A DNA stretch of 64,000 nt. Origin: DATKAS01 sp963773315 (GTDB lineage Bacteria > Actinomycetota > Acidimicrobiia > Acidimicrobiales > DATKAS01). Under the pieces are notes generated by a model, which was not told where the DNA came from, did not search any database, and saw nothing but the letters and a program-made list of their open reading frames with translations. This document shows, piece by piece, positions 25,296 to 34,884 of this stretch. Made by a program: the position numbers and the translations under genes. Location of the stretch: assembly GCA_963773315.1 (NCBI GenBank), contig CAVZAF010000004.1, positions 248,001-312,000 of the forward strand, in the 5' to 3' direction. Within the stretch, counting starts at the first letter, position 1; every line of letters starts with the position of its first letter.

Positions 25296-25610
25296 GTGAG
25301 CGATTGGACCTTTCTCACCACGCACGCGCAGGCGATGCTGTTCCTCGCTCACCAGCCCGACGCTCGGCTGCGCGATGTCGCATCCGCCCTCGGCATCACC
25401 GAGCGCACGGCGTACGCGATCGTGGCGGATCTCACCGAGGCCGGGTATGTGGTGAAGGAGCGGGACGGCCGGCGGAACCGCTACCACATCCAGCGCCACG
25501 TCCCTCTGCGAGACGAGATCGGCCGAGAGCGCAGCGTCGGCCAGCTCCTGGATCTCCTCGGTGCCAAAGAGCCTGGACGAACAGCGAAACCTCGCCGGGC
25601 CGCCCCCTGA
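25296..25610 (+). CDS. winged-helix transcriptional regulator (MarR/ArsR-like fold)
   Basis: 104 residues from GTG 25296 (VSDWTFLTTHAQAMLFLAHQP). The HTH is DARLRDVASALGITERTAYAIVADLTEAG, followed by the wing YVVKERDGRRNRYHIQ. The C terminus is short and basic. The frame stays open upstream but that part is antisense to the small-gene cluster and not conserved-looking. It is divergent from the four-gene cluster, so it probably regulates it. Confidence 0.8.
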   Translation: MSDWTFLTTHAQAMLFLAHQPDARLRDVASALGITERTAYAIVADLTEAGYVVKERDGRRNRYHIQRHVPLRDEIGRERSVGQLLDLLGAKEPGRTAKPRRAAP

Positions 25611-25739
25611 CCGCGCTCCCCTGACTGTTACTGTGCCTGGAACCGCGCGGGTGACTCCGCGTGGTGGCAGCGGCTCTGAACCTCGGTCGCGGTCCTCCGC
25701 CTTCTCCCAGGACGGAGGGAATCGTCACCAGGAGCTCGC

Positions 25740-26675
25740 ATGGCCACTGACCTTCTGCCCGCGCCCGTCACGGCTGCGCCCCCCGACGAGGGCCAGGAGG
25801 CTCGACGAGTCGGACGAGCCGAGCGGACGATCACCCTCCTGATCGTCGCAGGTCCCTTCGCTGCATTGGTGTGCGCGGTGTTCGCATTTTGGGGTCACGG
25901 GATCCACACTCGCGATGCATTGCTCGCCGTTGGGCTCTTCTTCTTCGTCGGCTACGGCGTCACCATCGGCTACCACCGGTTCCTCGCGCACAAGTCGTTC
26001 GTCGCCGTCCGACCCCTCAAGCTCGCGCTCATCGGCGCCGGGTCGATGGCCTTCGAAGGTGGACCGATCGGATGGGTTGCCGACCACCGCCGCCATCACG
26101 TCTTCTCCGACCTCGATGGCGACCCGCACTCGCCCCATGGGATGACACCGCTGCGAGGGCTCTGGCACGCTCACCTCGGCTGGCTCTTCAACCACGAGCC
26201 GACGTCGTGGGAGCGTCATGCGAAGGACCTCATGGCCGACCGCGACATCGTCGTCATGAACGCGCTCTTCCCGATGTGGTGCGTCGTGTCGCTCGCCATC
26301 CCTTTCGTCCTCGGCTGGATCTTGGGCGGCAGCGTGTGGGCCGCTCTCACGGCTTTGCTGTGGGCCGGCGGAGTGCGCATCTTCCTCGTGCACCACGTGA
26401 CGTGGAGCGTCAACTCCCTCTGTCATGTCTACGGCCGCCGACCGTTCGTCACGACCGATCGCAGCACGAACGTCGCGGCACTCGCCGTCGTCACGATGGG
26501 CGAGTCGTGGCACAACGGCCATCACGCGTTTCCTCGGTCAGCGCGACATGGGGTGCTCCCGCATCAGTGGGATTCGTCGGCCCGCGCCATCCGCTGCTTC
26601 GAGCAGCTCGGCTGGGCAACCGACGTCCACTGGGCGACGCCGGCCGCGATCGAACGACGTCGTTCTTCAGCCTGA
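25740..26675 (+). CDS. acyl-CoA/acyl-lipid delta-9 desaturase
   Basis: 311 residues with paired hydrophobic hairpins. The three histidine boxes for the di-iron centre are HRFLAHKS, HRRHH and HNGHHAF. The spacing and the EQLGWATDVHW C terminus match DesA3-type stearoyl-CoA desaturases. It introduces a double bond into saturated acyl chains at the membrane. AGGAG lies 6 bases before the ATG. It converges with and slightly overlaps the hydrolase gene. Confidence 0.92.
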   Translation: MATDLLPAPVTAAPPDEGQEARRVGRAERTITLLIVAGPFAALVCAVFAFWGHGIHTRDALLAVGLFFFVGYGVTIGYHRFLAHKSFVAVRPLKLALIGAGSMAFEGGPIGWVADHRRHHVFSDLDGDPHSPHGMTPLRGLWHAHLGWLFNHEPTSWERHAKDLMADRDIVVMNALFPMWCVVSLAIPFVLGWILGGSVWAALTALLWAGGVRIFLVHHVTWSVNSLCHVYGRRPFVTTDRSTNVAALAVVTMGESWHNGHHAFPRSARHGVLPHQWDSSARAIRCFEQLGWATDVHWATPAAIERRRSSA

Positions 26676-27638
26676 TCGATCCTCGAGCTCGGCCGACAGG
26701 GCAAGGATCCGCTCGGCGACCTCGTCACTGCACTCGAGCGGCAACATGTGACCCGCGTTCGCGAACGTCTCTATGCGCGCACGGGGGATGAGGTCCACCG
26801 TTCGCTCCGACTCTTCGATCGGAACCACGGCGTCGGCGGCGCCTGCCAACACGAGCACCGGTACCCCGACACGCGTGAGCGCTCGACTCAGGTCGATGCC
26901 GAGGAGCCGGCGGGCGAAGCCGCGGCGGCGCTCGACGGGGCTGTCGGTGCCGATGGTGCGCACCGCATCGACATGGCTCCTCCGAGGCTCGGGCCCGAAG
27001 TTCGCGCGGGCGAGCACGAGGCCGTGCCGCGGGTTGCGGCCGAGTCGTTCGAGGAACTGCCAATCGAGCGCCGTGAACTTGGCACGAGTGAGTGGCCGGT
27101 CCGAGGGCCCGCGACCCGAGCTGTTGATGAGCACGATGGCCGCCACTCGTTGAGCGACGATCTCGGGACGGTCTACCGCGAGACCCAGAGCCACGCCGCC
27201 CCCCATCGAGTGGCCGACGACGATCGCGCTCCGGAGGTCGAGGTCCTCGAGCACCCTCGCAGCGTCGTCGACGAGATCAGGAAAGCCGAACATCGGCGGG
27301 ACAGGCGAGGAACGACCGAACCCCCGTTGGTCCATCGCGATGACTCGACAACCGCCGGCGGCCAAGGGAGCGGCCATCAGCGAGAACGTGCGCATCGACG
27401 CACCGTGGCCATGCAGCAAGAGCACGGGGCGGCCGGCTCCGCACTCCTCGACGTGCAGCTGGCCCCCGTCGGATGTCGGGATCAGATGCGTGTGCTCAGC
27501 CGGGAAGCGGAAGTCGCGGTCAGCGTCGGGATCGGGCCTCGCCGAGAGCTGCAGCAAGACCCGAGACTCATACGCCACGACGCACGCACCCAGGAACGCG
27601 GTGGCGCCCAGTGGCACCAGGACGCGTCTTCCGTGCAC
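26667..27638 (-). CDS. alpha/beta hydrolase with N-terminal membrane anchor
   Basis: About 323 residues from the GTG at 27638; longer starts up to 27905 exist in frame but would overlap the divergent gene at 27823. A hydrophobic segment (LVPLGATAFLGACVVAY) anchors it. Core motifs: LLLHGHGASMRTF, DQRGFGRSS, nucleophile elbow GHSMGG, Asp in GAADAVVP, His in AGHMLPLE. Substrate unknown. Its 3' end overlaps the desaturase stop by 9 bases in convergent orientation. Confidence 0.85.
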   Translation of the reverse strand: MHGRRVLVPLGATAFLGACVVAYESRVLLQLSARPDPDADRDFRFPAEHTHLIPTSDGGQLHVEECGAGRPVLLLHGHGASMRTFSLMAAPLAAGGCRVIAMDQRGFGRSSPVPPMFGFPDLVDDAARVLEDLDLRSAIVVGHSMGGGVALGLAVDRPEIVAQRVAAIVLINSSGRGPSDRPLTRAKFTALDWQFLERLGRNPRHGLVLARANFGPEPRRSHVDAVRTIGTDSPVERRRGFARRLLGIDLSRALTRVGVPVLVLAGAADAVVPIEESERTVDLIPRARIETFANAGHMLPLECSDEVAERILALSAELEDRSG

Positions 27639-27822
27639 CGAGCCATCCTCTTTCGAGGCGGCATCAGGAGCAAGCAGCTCGACGACACGACGCCCGGAGT
27701 GAGCGTATCGGCGGAATGTCCTGATCAGCCGACTTCTACGAGGCTGCCGCTCCGGGTACCGTCGTGAGGCGGGTGGCGTTGCTCCGGACCTTGGTATCGC
27801 ACGCGCGAATCCGAGGAGCGCC

Positions 27823-28467
27823 GTGTCCCCCAACCCGTCCTTGCCCGTCGTGTCGAAGCTCTCCGTCTTCGGCGCGGTCGTGGCCCGCTCGGCCCCGCGC
27901 CTCATCGAGGCGTCGCTGATCCCGAGCGCGCTGTTCTATTGCGCTCTGGTCTTCGTCGGCATCGGGGCGGCGTACGGCGTGGCGATCGTCTGGCTGTACG
28001 GCACCCTCGCGACCCGGTTGGTCTGCCGCCGGCGCGTCTCGCCCCTGCTCATCCTTGCCGCCGTCGGCATCACGATCCGGACGATCGTGGCCGTGGCGAG
28101 CGGAAGCACGTTCGTCTACTTCGCGCAGCAGGTGATGGGGTCGCTCGTCGTGGGTTGCGTGTTCCTGGCCTCGGTCGCACTCCGACGGCCGATGGTCGAG
28201 GCGCTCGCACACGACTTCTGGCCCCTGACACCCGAGATGCGGGCCCACCCTTCAGTGGTGCGACTGCTGCGACGACTGACGTTCCTTTGGGCCGGCATCA
28301 ACCTCGCCATCGGCGGGGCGACCTTCACACTCCTCCTGTTGCTCCCGCTTCCCGCCTACGTGGCGCTGAAGCAGCCCGTCGCTTGGTCGATCACTGCTGC
28401 CGGCATCGCCATCACCATCGACCGGGCGGTGCACACCGGGCGGCGAGCCGGCTTCGCTGCCGCGTGA
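27823..28467 (+). CDS. VC0807-like integral membrane protein
   Basis: 214 residues from GTG 27823. Five or six hydrophobic helices (ALFYCALVFVGIGAAYGVAIVW, LLILAAVGITIRTIVAVASG, QVMGSLVVGCVFLASVAL, LTFLWAGINLAIGGATFTLLL, WSITAAGIAITIDRAV) with PEMRAHPSVVRLLRRLTF between them, as in the VC0807/DUF-type membrane family. Function unknown. Confidence 0.75.
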   Translation: MSPNPSLPVVSKLSVFGAVVARSAPRLIEASLIPSALFYCALVFVGIGAAYGVAIVWLYGTLATRLVCRRRVSPLLILAAVGITIRTIVAVASGSTFVYFAQQVMGSLVVGCVFLASVALRRPMVEALAHDFWPLTPEMRAHPSVVRLLRRLTFLWAGINLAIGGATFTLLLLLPLPAYVALKQPVAWSITAAGIAITIDRAVHTGRRAGFAAA

Positions 28468-28477
28468 CGCACGCGTC

Positions 28478-29215
28478 TCAGAGCTTCAGAGCGGGAAGAG
28501 CGTCGAGGCCGGGTGGCGCAAGCGACCCGCCGATGACGTCGGTGGCGACGTCGACGAGCCTCACGTTGTGGTTCCGGGCGTGGTTCCGCAATGTGGCGAA
28601 GGCGTGCTCCATGTCGAGGTCTTGACGCTCCGCGACGATGCCCTTCGCCTGCTCGATGACGACGCGCGTGTTGAGCGCCCCATTGAGCTGTTCGTTCAGC
28701 ACGTGCGCCTCGGTCGCCGCGCGGTGTTGCAGGATGGCGATGGTCGCGACGTCGGCAAAGGCCTGGGCGGCGTCCACGTCCGGCTTTCGCATCTCACCCG
28801 GCTCCACATGGAACAGGTTCAGAGCTCCGATGACCGTGCCCCGCAGCCGCATCGGCAGGGCATGGACGGCGTGGAAGCCTGCCGCGAGCGCTTCGGCCGC
28901 GAAGCGGGGCCAGCGGCCGTCGCCGACGACGAGGTTCTGGTTCACCACAGCCGTTCCCGTGCGGTAGCACTCGAGGCACGGGCCCTGTCGCGCCTGGAGC
29001 TCGAAGAGCTCGAGCACGCGCATGGCCTCGGAGGAGGAAGCCATCACGCGCAGCTCTCCGTCCGGCGAGGCCAGCATGATGCCGGCGGCCCCGACATCGA
29101 GCACGTCGACGCAGCGGTCGGCAAGCACGGTCAGAAGCTCGACCACATCGAAGTCGGCGACGAGCGAGTCGGCGAGCTCCACGAGCGTCCTGGCGAGCAG
29201 CGTTTCTCTAGGCAT
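28478..29215 (-). CDS. GAF-ANTAR transcription antitermination regulator
   Basis: 245 residues. GAF domain (about 20-160) with RQGPCLECYRTGTAVVNQNL and HAVHALPMRLRGTVIGALNLFH; then an ANTAR RNA-binding helical domain (about 175-235) with ALNTRVVIEQAKGIVAERQDLDMEHAFATLRNHAR compressed into three helices. ANTAR proteins bind dual hairpins in mRNA leaders and prevent termination. One of two similar genes in a row together with a STAS gene. The GAF ligand is unknown. Confidence 0.92.
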   Translation of the reverse strand: MPRETLLARTLVELADSLVADFDVVELLTVLADRCVDVLDVGAAGIMLASPDGELRVMASSSEAMRVLELFELQARQGPCLECYRTGTAVVNQNLVVGDGRWPRFAAEALAAGFHAVHALPMRLRGTVIGALNLFHVEPGEMRKPDVDAAQAFADVATIAILQHRAATEAHVLNEQLNGALNTRVVIEQAKGIVAERQDLDMEHAFATLRNHARNHNVRLVDVATDVIGGSLAPPGLDALPALKL

Positions 29216-29251
29216 CGGCTCTCCTGATCGTACGACGAACGCGGCCGATCC

Positions 29252-29971
29252 TCACCCGGAGTCCTTCTCGCCGGTGGACGCGTCGAAGCGGAGCGTCCGG
29301 GCGACGACGTCTCGAGCGACGTCGGCAAGGGCACGGTCGTTCCCGAAGGCGTACGCCCGGAGCCGCACGAGCGCTTGGCCGACGGTGACCCCGAGCTGCA
29401 CGGACACCATCCCTGCTGCTTGATGGACGACGAGCTGGAAGTCCGCGCCGGCCTCGAGCTCAGCGGCCACGAGGCCCGGGGGCGCGTTGGCCTGGAGAAG
29501 CAGGACAGTGTGGGCGGCGACATCGGCCATCACCAGTGCGTCGGCGTGCTGCTCCGAGCCGAGGGACCCGGCTCGATCGCAGTACAGGTTGAGGGCCCCC
29601 AGCCGCACGGCACCGACATGGAGCGGGAACCCGAACACGGCCCGTGCACCTGCGGCGACCGCCGGCCCAGTGAAGGCGAGCCATCGGGGGTCGGCTGGAT
29701 CTGCCAGATCAGGTTCGAGGACGGGATGGTCGAGACGGTAGGCGTCCACGCATGGCCCCTCGCCGAGGTCGTACTGCAGCTGCTCGATGACAGCGCTCAC
29801 CTCGTCAGTGCTACAGAGCGAGCCGTGCGGGATGTCCCCGGACATCAGCATGATGCCCGCGCCGGTCGTGCCCGTCACCTCGGCACACACCCGGCACAGG
29901 CGCGCGGTCTCTGCGCCAGGCTCTGGGCCGACGAGTCGGGCGACGATCCGGTCGCGCCGGTCACCAGGCAC
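29252..29971 (-). CDS. GAF-ANTAR transcription antitermination regulator
   Basis: 239 residues with the same domain order as the neighbour: a GAF domain carrying LGEGPCVDAYRLDHPVLEPD and ARAVFGFPLHVGAVRLGALNLY, then the ANTAR helices FQLVVHQAAGMVSVQLG and QALVRLRAYAFGND. It is a paralogue of the downstream gene, separated from it by 36 bases, and is 3 bases after the STAS gene, so the three probably form one transcript. Confidence 0.92.
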   Translation of the reverse strand: MPGDRRDRIVARLVGPEPGAETARLCRVCAEVTGTTGAGIMLMSGDIPHGSLCSTDEVSAVIEQLQYDLGEGPCVDAYRLDHPVLEPDLADPADPRWLAFTGPAVAAGARAVFGFPLHVGAVRLGALNLYCDRAGSLGSEQHADALVMADVAAHTVLLLQANAPPGLVAAELEAGADFQLVVHQAAGMVSVQLGVTVGQALVRLRAYAFGNDRALADVARDVVARTLRFDASTGEKDSG

Positions 29972-29974
29972 CGC

Positions 29975-30328
29975 CTACGGGCCTCGACCGGTGAGCTCGA
30001 CGAGATCAGACCGGCCACACACATTCAGAAGACGCAGAGCAGACGCCGGCGGAGATCGCAGCACCAGACACCGCGAGCGAGCGGCCAAGAACTCTTCGGC
30101 TCGGAAGAGCACGCCTGCTGCCGACGCGTCGAAGAAGTCCACGGCACTCAGGTCGAGGATCAGATCGGCGTCGCCGAAGGCGATCACGGCGGCCAACGTC
30201 TCGCACAGGTCCCCGCGGGTGGAGATGTCGAGCTCGCCGCTGAGCGACGCGATGGTGGGCTCGAGGCCGGAGCCGACGCCCGGCGGGCCGCGGAGCGACA
30301 GGACGGAGAGCGAGGAAATCGGGCGCAT
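29975..30328 (-). CDS. STAS-domain protein (anti-sigma factor antagonist type)
   Basis: 117 residues from ATG 30328 with AGGAG upstream. The STAS fold is shown by ASLSGELDISTRGDLCETL, then LILDLSAVDFFDASAAGVLF, where the phospho-acceptor position lies in FFDASAAG (Ser of DASA), and LRSPPASALRLLNVCG. Such proteins bind anti-sigma factors when unphosphorylated. No anti-sigma kinase gene is adjacent. First gene of a leftward transcript with two GAF-ANTAR genes. Confidence 0.85.
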   Translation of the reverse strand: MRPISSLSVLSLRGPPGVGSGLEPTIASLSGELDISTRGDLCETLAAVIAFGDADLILDLSAVDFFDASAAGVLFRAEEFLAARSRCLVLRSPPASALRLLNVCGRSDLVELTGRGP

Positions 30329-30455
30329 TTCAACTCCTGGCGTGTCGTGACGACGCGCTACCAGGGTCCGGAGCACCGCTATGAGGAACGTACACCTGAT
30401 CGGGTCGCGCCGCGATGGGCAACCACGCTTCCAGTATCTCTCGGACTTTTATTAC

Positions 30456-30484
30456 TTGACTCGGAGGCATTCTTCTCTCATATT
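30456..30484 (+). promoter_or_regulatory. candidate sigma70-type promoter
   Basis: TTGACT, 17 bases, CATATT in an unusually AT-rich patch (30440-30490) upstream of the ABM-domain gene at 30531. The match to a vegetative promoter is good at the -35 and fair at the -10. It serves the ABM-MarR pair if real. Confidence 0.4.
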
Positions 30485-30530
30485 GAACAGACCGGAGCGA
30501 AGTAGCTTCGGGAGAGCAGGGGGAAGACAA

Positions 30531-30803
30531 ATGACCGCAACACTCACCGTTCGTCACACCGTCGCCGATTACGAAACCTGGCTCGTCGCCTACAAGGACG
30601 CTGGCGCCATTCGCAGCAAGTACGGCTGCACCGGCGAACGGGTGTATCGCCTGCCCGCCGACAGCAACGACCTCTTCATCACGCACGACTTCCCGACGCT
30701 GTCGCAGGCCGAGGGCTTCGCGGCAGACTCCGAGCTCCGCGCGGCAATGGAGCACGGCGGCGTCACGTCGGCACCCCGGATCGAGATCTTCGAGCTTGTC
30801 TGA
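30531..30803 (+). CDS. small antibiotic-biosynthesis-monooxygenase-like (ABM) protein
   Basis: 90 residues from ATG 30531 with GGGGGAAG upstream. The pattern TLTVRHTVADYETWLVAYKD, RVYRLPADSNDLFITHDFPT and AEGFAADSELRAAMEHGGV fits the dimeric alpha-beta ferredoxin-like ABM/EthD-type fold. No cofactor motif. Overlaps the MarR gene by 8 bases, so it may be the gene that MarR controls. Confidence 0.65.
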   Translation: MTATLTVRHTVADYETWLVAYKDAGAIRSKYGCTGERVYRLPADSNDLFITHDFPTLSQAEGFAADSELRAAMEHGGVTSAPRIEIFELV

Positions 30804-31401
30804 CGCACGACGCCGACGGCGACCGGGGAGAGCGGGCGCGAGCCTGGCCTCTCCGGCCGCGCTCGGCGTCGTGAAGGTCGGCGACGACTTCGCCGACGAG
30901 TATCCCGATGGCGACCCGGTCGCAGCCGAGGTGCTCGCCACGCTCGTTCGCACGGGTCACGCCATCGACGCGGAGATCGACCGGACGATGGTCGCGTCAC
31001 ATGGTTGGCCTCAGACGATCTTGAACTGCCTCGCGGTGATCGAAGGCGCCGAGACCAAGTTGACGCCGAGCCAGATCGGCGAGCGCACCCTCACCTCGTC
31101 GGCGACGATGACCAACACGCTCGACACGCTCGAGCACCTCGGTTGGGCGCGTCGAGTCGCGAACCCCGACGATCGGCGCAGCGTCCTCGTCGAGATCACC
31201 TCCGAGGGCCAAGCCGTCACCGACCGCTTCCTGCCCGGCATCCGTGCGTTGGAGCTCGCAGCACTCGCCGAGCTCACGGCCACCGAGCGCGCCACGCTCC
31301 TCAAGCTGCTCGGCAAGGTGCTCAAGGGCATGGCAGCGATCGCCGCCGCCGAGCCGATCCCGCTCGAAGGTCGGCGCAACCGGCCTGAACGTGGCCGCTG
31401 A
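30796..31401 (+). CDS. MarR-family transcriptional regulator
   Basis: 201 residues from TTG 30796 (later GTGs are possible). After a basic N terminus come VKVGDDFADEYPDGDPVAAEV, then the winged helix TPSQIGERTLTSSATMTNTLDTLEHLG and the wing ARRVANPDDRRSVLVEIT. It is a paralogue of the disrupted MarR gene at 59538-60100 (same GDDF-DEYP segment). Effector unknown. Confidence 0.88.
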   Translation: MSDARRRRRPGRAGASLASPAALGVVKVGDDFADEYPDGDPVAAEVLATLVRTGHAIDAEIDRTMVASHGWPQTILNCLAVIEGAETKLTPSQIGERTLTSSATMTNTLDTLEHLGWARRVANPDDRRSVLVEITSEGQAVTDRFLPGIRALELAALAELTATERATLLKLLGKVLKGMAAIAAAEPIPLEGRRNRPERGR

Positions 31402-31420
31402 CGCCGATGAATCGCAGGCT

Positions 31421-34400
31421 TCACCTCGACGGATCCGGATGACGTCTCACGTACTCAGTGGCGAGCTCGGTCCGTGAGTGGAGAGCCGTCTTGGTGAAGG
31501 CGTGGTCGAGGTGGGTCTTCACCGTGGCGCGACCCATGAGAAGTCGCTCTGCGATCTGGGGGTTCGTGAGGCCCTCGGCAACGAGCGTGACGACCTGGAG
31601 CTCGGTTGGTGTCAGCGCCGCCCACCCGTGGCTCGGACGCTGACGTTCGCCGCGAGCTCGACCCGCATACGCGGCAGCTTCGCGCCATTCCAACGCGGCG
31701 CCCTCCGCACTCGCCGCACGCGCGACGTCCGGTCCGAGCGCCTCCGTCGCGGCGGCAACAGCGGCGTCGAGGCGACCCTGCTCGAACGCGAACCTCCATC
31801 GGTAGCCCGTCTCGTCCCGCAAGCGGGCTGCCGCGGCCGTGAGCCGGAGGCATTCGGCCCAGGACTCCGCCGTCGCCGCGACACCAGCGAGCCCTTCGAG
31901 CGCGTCGACGCCTACCAGGCGAAGCTCGTGCTCGACGGCAACGCTGGCTGCCTCGTGCCAACGGTCCTCGTCCTGCGCGGCCGTGGCCGCGATCGCGGCC
32001 CGCACGGACTGTCCGAGTGGCGTGTCGCGCTGCCATCTCCGCACTGCCTCGACGGCCAGCTCCGCTTCGCCAGCCTCAACGGCTTCTCGACACAGGAGCA
32101 TCACGATGAAGGCCGGAGCAGGATCGCGGGGATGGAAGCTCTCGAAACGGATGCCGGCGTCGACTCGGGCAGGTCCTCCAACGAGCAATGAGCGGTGGTG
32201 GATCGCGAGATCCGCTGAGGCCTGAGTGCCGGGAACCTTCGAGTGGCGTTCTTGCGCGACCGCGGCGGCCGCGTCGGCGGCCGACTCATCTCGGGCGAGG
32301 AGCCCGGCAGCGCCCAGGACCGTCACCGCCGACTCGGCCATCCGTAGAGACGGGCTCGCGCACAAGCTCCGAGCGAGCTCGACGCACTGCTCGAGATCAC
32401 CGAGATAGAGCGCGGCCCGACTCGCGGTCCGGTCGGCCCAGTCACGCAGGTACCGGCTCTCACGAGCAGCGGCCCGAAAGTCCGCGTCGTCGAGCATCGC
32501 CCACGCAGCGCCGCGGATCCGCTTCGAGCGCGACCGAAGCCTGAGCCATCGTGGCGACGCACTCGACGTACCGCTGCCCGTGCTCGTGCGCGAGTCTCCG
32601 AGCTCGGTCGCAGTTGTCCGCCGTGTATCCGAGCAGCATGTCGTTGACCGCGACGAGGTAGTCGTCGCCGGCTTCGTCGGCGAGAGCCCGCCCACGCAGC
32701 GAAAGCTCGGCCGCTTCGGGCCAGCTCCGAGCGGTGCCGACAAGGACGGCCACCGACGCTGCGGCGGCGGCCCACGCGCAAGGGGAACCGCTCCGCGTTC
32801 TCGTCGGTCAACAGCCGATCGACCGCAGTCAGCGCAGCCTGCGGACGACCGCCCCCGTGCCAGGCGCGGCCCAGGAGCCGCAACAGCCGGAGTCCGACCG
32901 CTGGGTCGCCGGTGCTCCACTCGAGGGCGGCCGCCACGCTGTCGTGGAACAGCTCGAGGTGCTCGATCACCGCGTCGGTGTGCACGATCGGCTCGTGACG
33001 CTCCAGCCAGCCCAACCAGAACGACACCTGCGCGTCGCGGAGCGGTCCGAGCTCACCGGCGGCCCGGGCCCGCTCGATCGCGTAGGCGCGCAACGTCTCG
33101 AGCAGCCGGTAGTGCTGCTCCCCGCCGGGCCGCTCCTCGATGAGGACCAGGCTCTTGTCGACGAGCCGGCTCACGACGTCGAACACGGTCACCGGGTCGA
33201 GGTCGCCGATCGCCGCCGCGACGTGCTCTGCCGCCGTCCATCGGGAAGCTCCCGGCGAACACTCCGAGCCGACGGAAGAGCACCTGCTCGGTCTCGTCCA
33301 ACCGGTCGTAGCTCCAGTCGACCGAGGCCGCGAGCGTCTGCTGCCGGGGAAGCACCGTGCGGGCACCACCGGTGAGCAGATGGAACCGGTCGTCGAGCTC
33401 TGCGGCGATTCGCTCCGCCGACATCTGCCGGCAGCGCGCGGCCGCCAGCTCGAGGGCGAGCGGGATGCCGTCGAGCCGGCAGCAGATCTGAGCGATGGCC
33501 GGAGCGTTCTCGTCGGAGACCACGAAGGTCGGGCGGGCCCGGCGCGCTCGATCGATGAACAGCCGGACGGCGTCGTACTGCTACAGCACGGGCAGCGCAA
33601 CGATCGTCTCGGGCGGCGGTGCCGAGAGCGAGTGCACTCGCCACGTCACTTCACCCGGGACTCCGAGCTGTTCGCGCGCCGTCGCCAACACGTTCACGTC
33701 CGCGTGCTGCGCCAAGAGCGCTGCCATGAGCGCAGCACACGGTTCGAGGAGGTGCTCGCAGTTGTCGAGCACGAGCAACGTTCGCTCGTCCGCCAACGCG
33801 GCGATCAGCTGCTCGACGGGCTGCAGCCCGGGGACGTGATGCGCTCCCATCGCGGCCAGGACCGTCGATCCCACCTCGGCTGGGTCAGCCACGCTCGCGA
33901 GCTCCACGAACCACACACCGCCGGGGAAGTGCTCGAGCAGCTCCGCCGCCTACCGCGAGTGCGAGGCGCGTCTTGCCCACTCCGCCCGATCCCGTGAGCG
34001 TGACGAGCCGCTCGTCGATGACGAGCTGGCCGATCGCGGCGACATCGTGCTCCCGCCCGATGAGGGGCGTGAGCTGGACCGGGAGGTTGTGACGGTGCGC
34101 GTCGAGCGAGCGCAGCGGGGCCTGACCGGCCGGAAGTCTCGGGATGGACCACCTGCCAGACGCGCTCGGGGCGACCGAGGTCCTTCAGCCGATGCGTGCC
34201 GAGGTCGGTGAGATGTACATCCTCCGGCAGCTGATCGACGACGAGTCCGGCGGCCGCGTCGGACATGAGGATCTGGTCACCGTGGCCGATCGCTCGAAGG
34301 CGCGCGCAGCGGATCACGGTCTGACCGAAGTAGTTGCCTTCGTCGCGCAGCTGGGCTTCGCCGGTGTGGATCGCCATGCGCACGCTGGAGCTCCGCGCCG

Positions 34401-34742
34401 GGCGGCCAGCTCTCGGCCATGAACGTCCGCTGGGCATCGACTGCCGCGGCGACGGCGTCGGACGCGCGGGCGAACGCGGCGACGACGCTGTCGCCCTCGC
34501 CCTGCTCGACTGGCCGCACGCCGCCGTGGTCGGCGATGACCTCGTCGAGGATCTCGTAGTGCCGGGGGATCGCGACGGCCATCGCCTGCCGGCGTGTGCT
34601 CCCACCGTTGCGATGACGCCTCGACGTCGGTCAGCAGGAAGGTGACGGTGCCGGTCGGCAGCGCGAAGCCCGCCGGGTCGGGGCCGCTCACCTCGTCGAC
34701 CAAGAGACGTCGGAGTGCCGTGTCGATCTCACCCATCACCAT
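31421..34742 (-). pseudogene. cyclase-STAND ATPase-LuxR regulator, multiply frameshifted
   Basis: Reading leftward from ATG 34742: a class III nucleotide-cyclase-like domain (GTVTFLLTDVEASSQRW; RMAIHTGEAQLRDEGNYFGQ), a P-loop domain (LTGSGGVGKTRLA), a Walker B LLVLDNCEHL, winged-helix/TPR region (QTLAASVDWSYDRLDE), and a C-terminal LuxR HTH (LTPTELQVVTLVAEGLTNPQ). The whole order is that of intact actinobacterial regulators of this type. At least seven frame changes occur, near 34585, 34415, 34125, 33940, 33235, 32765 and 32515, every one +1, plus an in-frame TAG at 33579-33581. Either a decaying gene or an error-rich stretch. Confidence 0.8.
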
Positions 34743-34884
34743 GGTGTCAGCATCCGAGACGCCCGCCCGGGGGACATCCCCCATCTGGTGGACCCGCACT
34801 TGCACCGCCGGGGGATCGGACCGCGGCTCACCAACCTGCAGACGGCAACGTGATCCGATTCGGCGCGCCCATCCATCCCTCAGG

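Noticed and set aside
30377..30530. Extension of the ABM gene upstream to 30381
   Set aside because: The upstream part is AT-rich promoter-like DNA and a good ribosome-binding site sits before ATG 30531.
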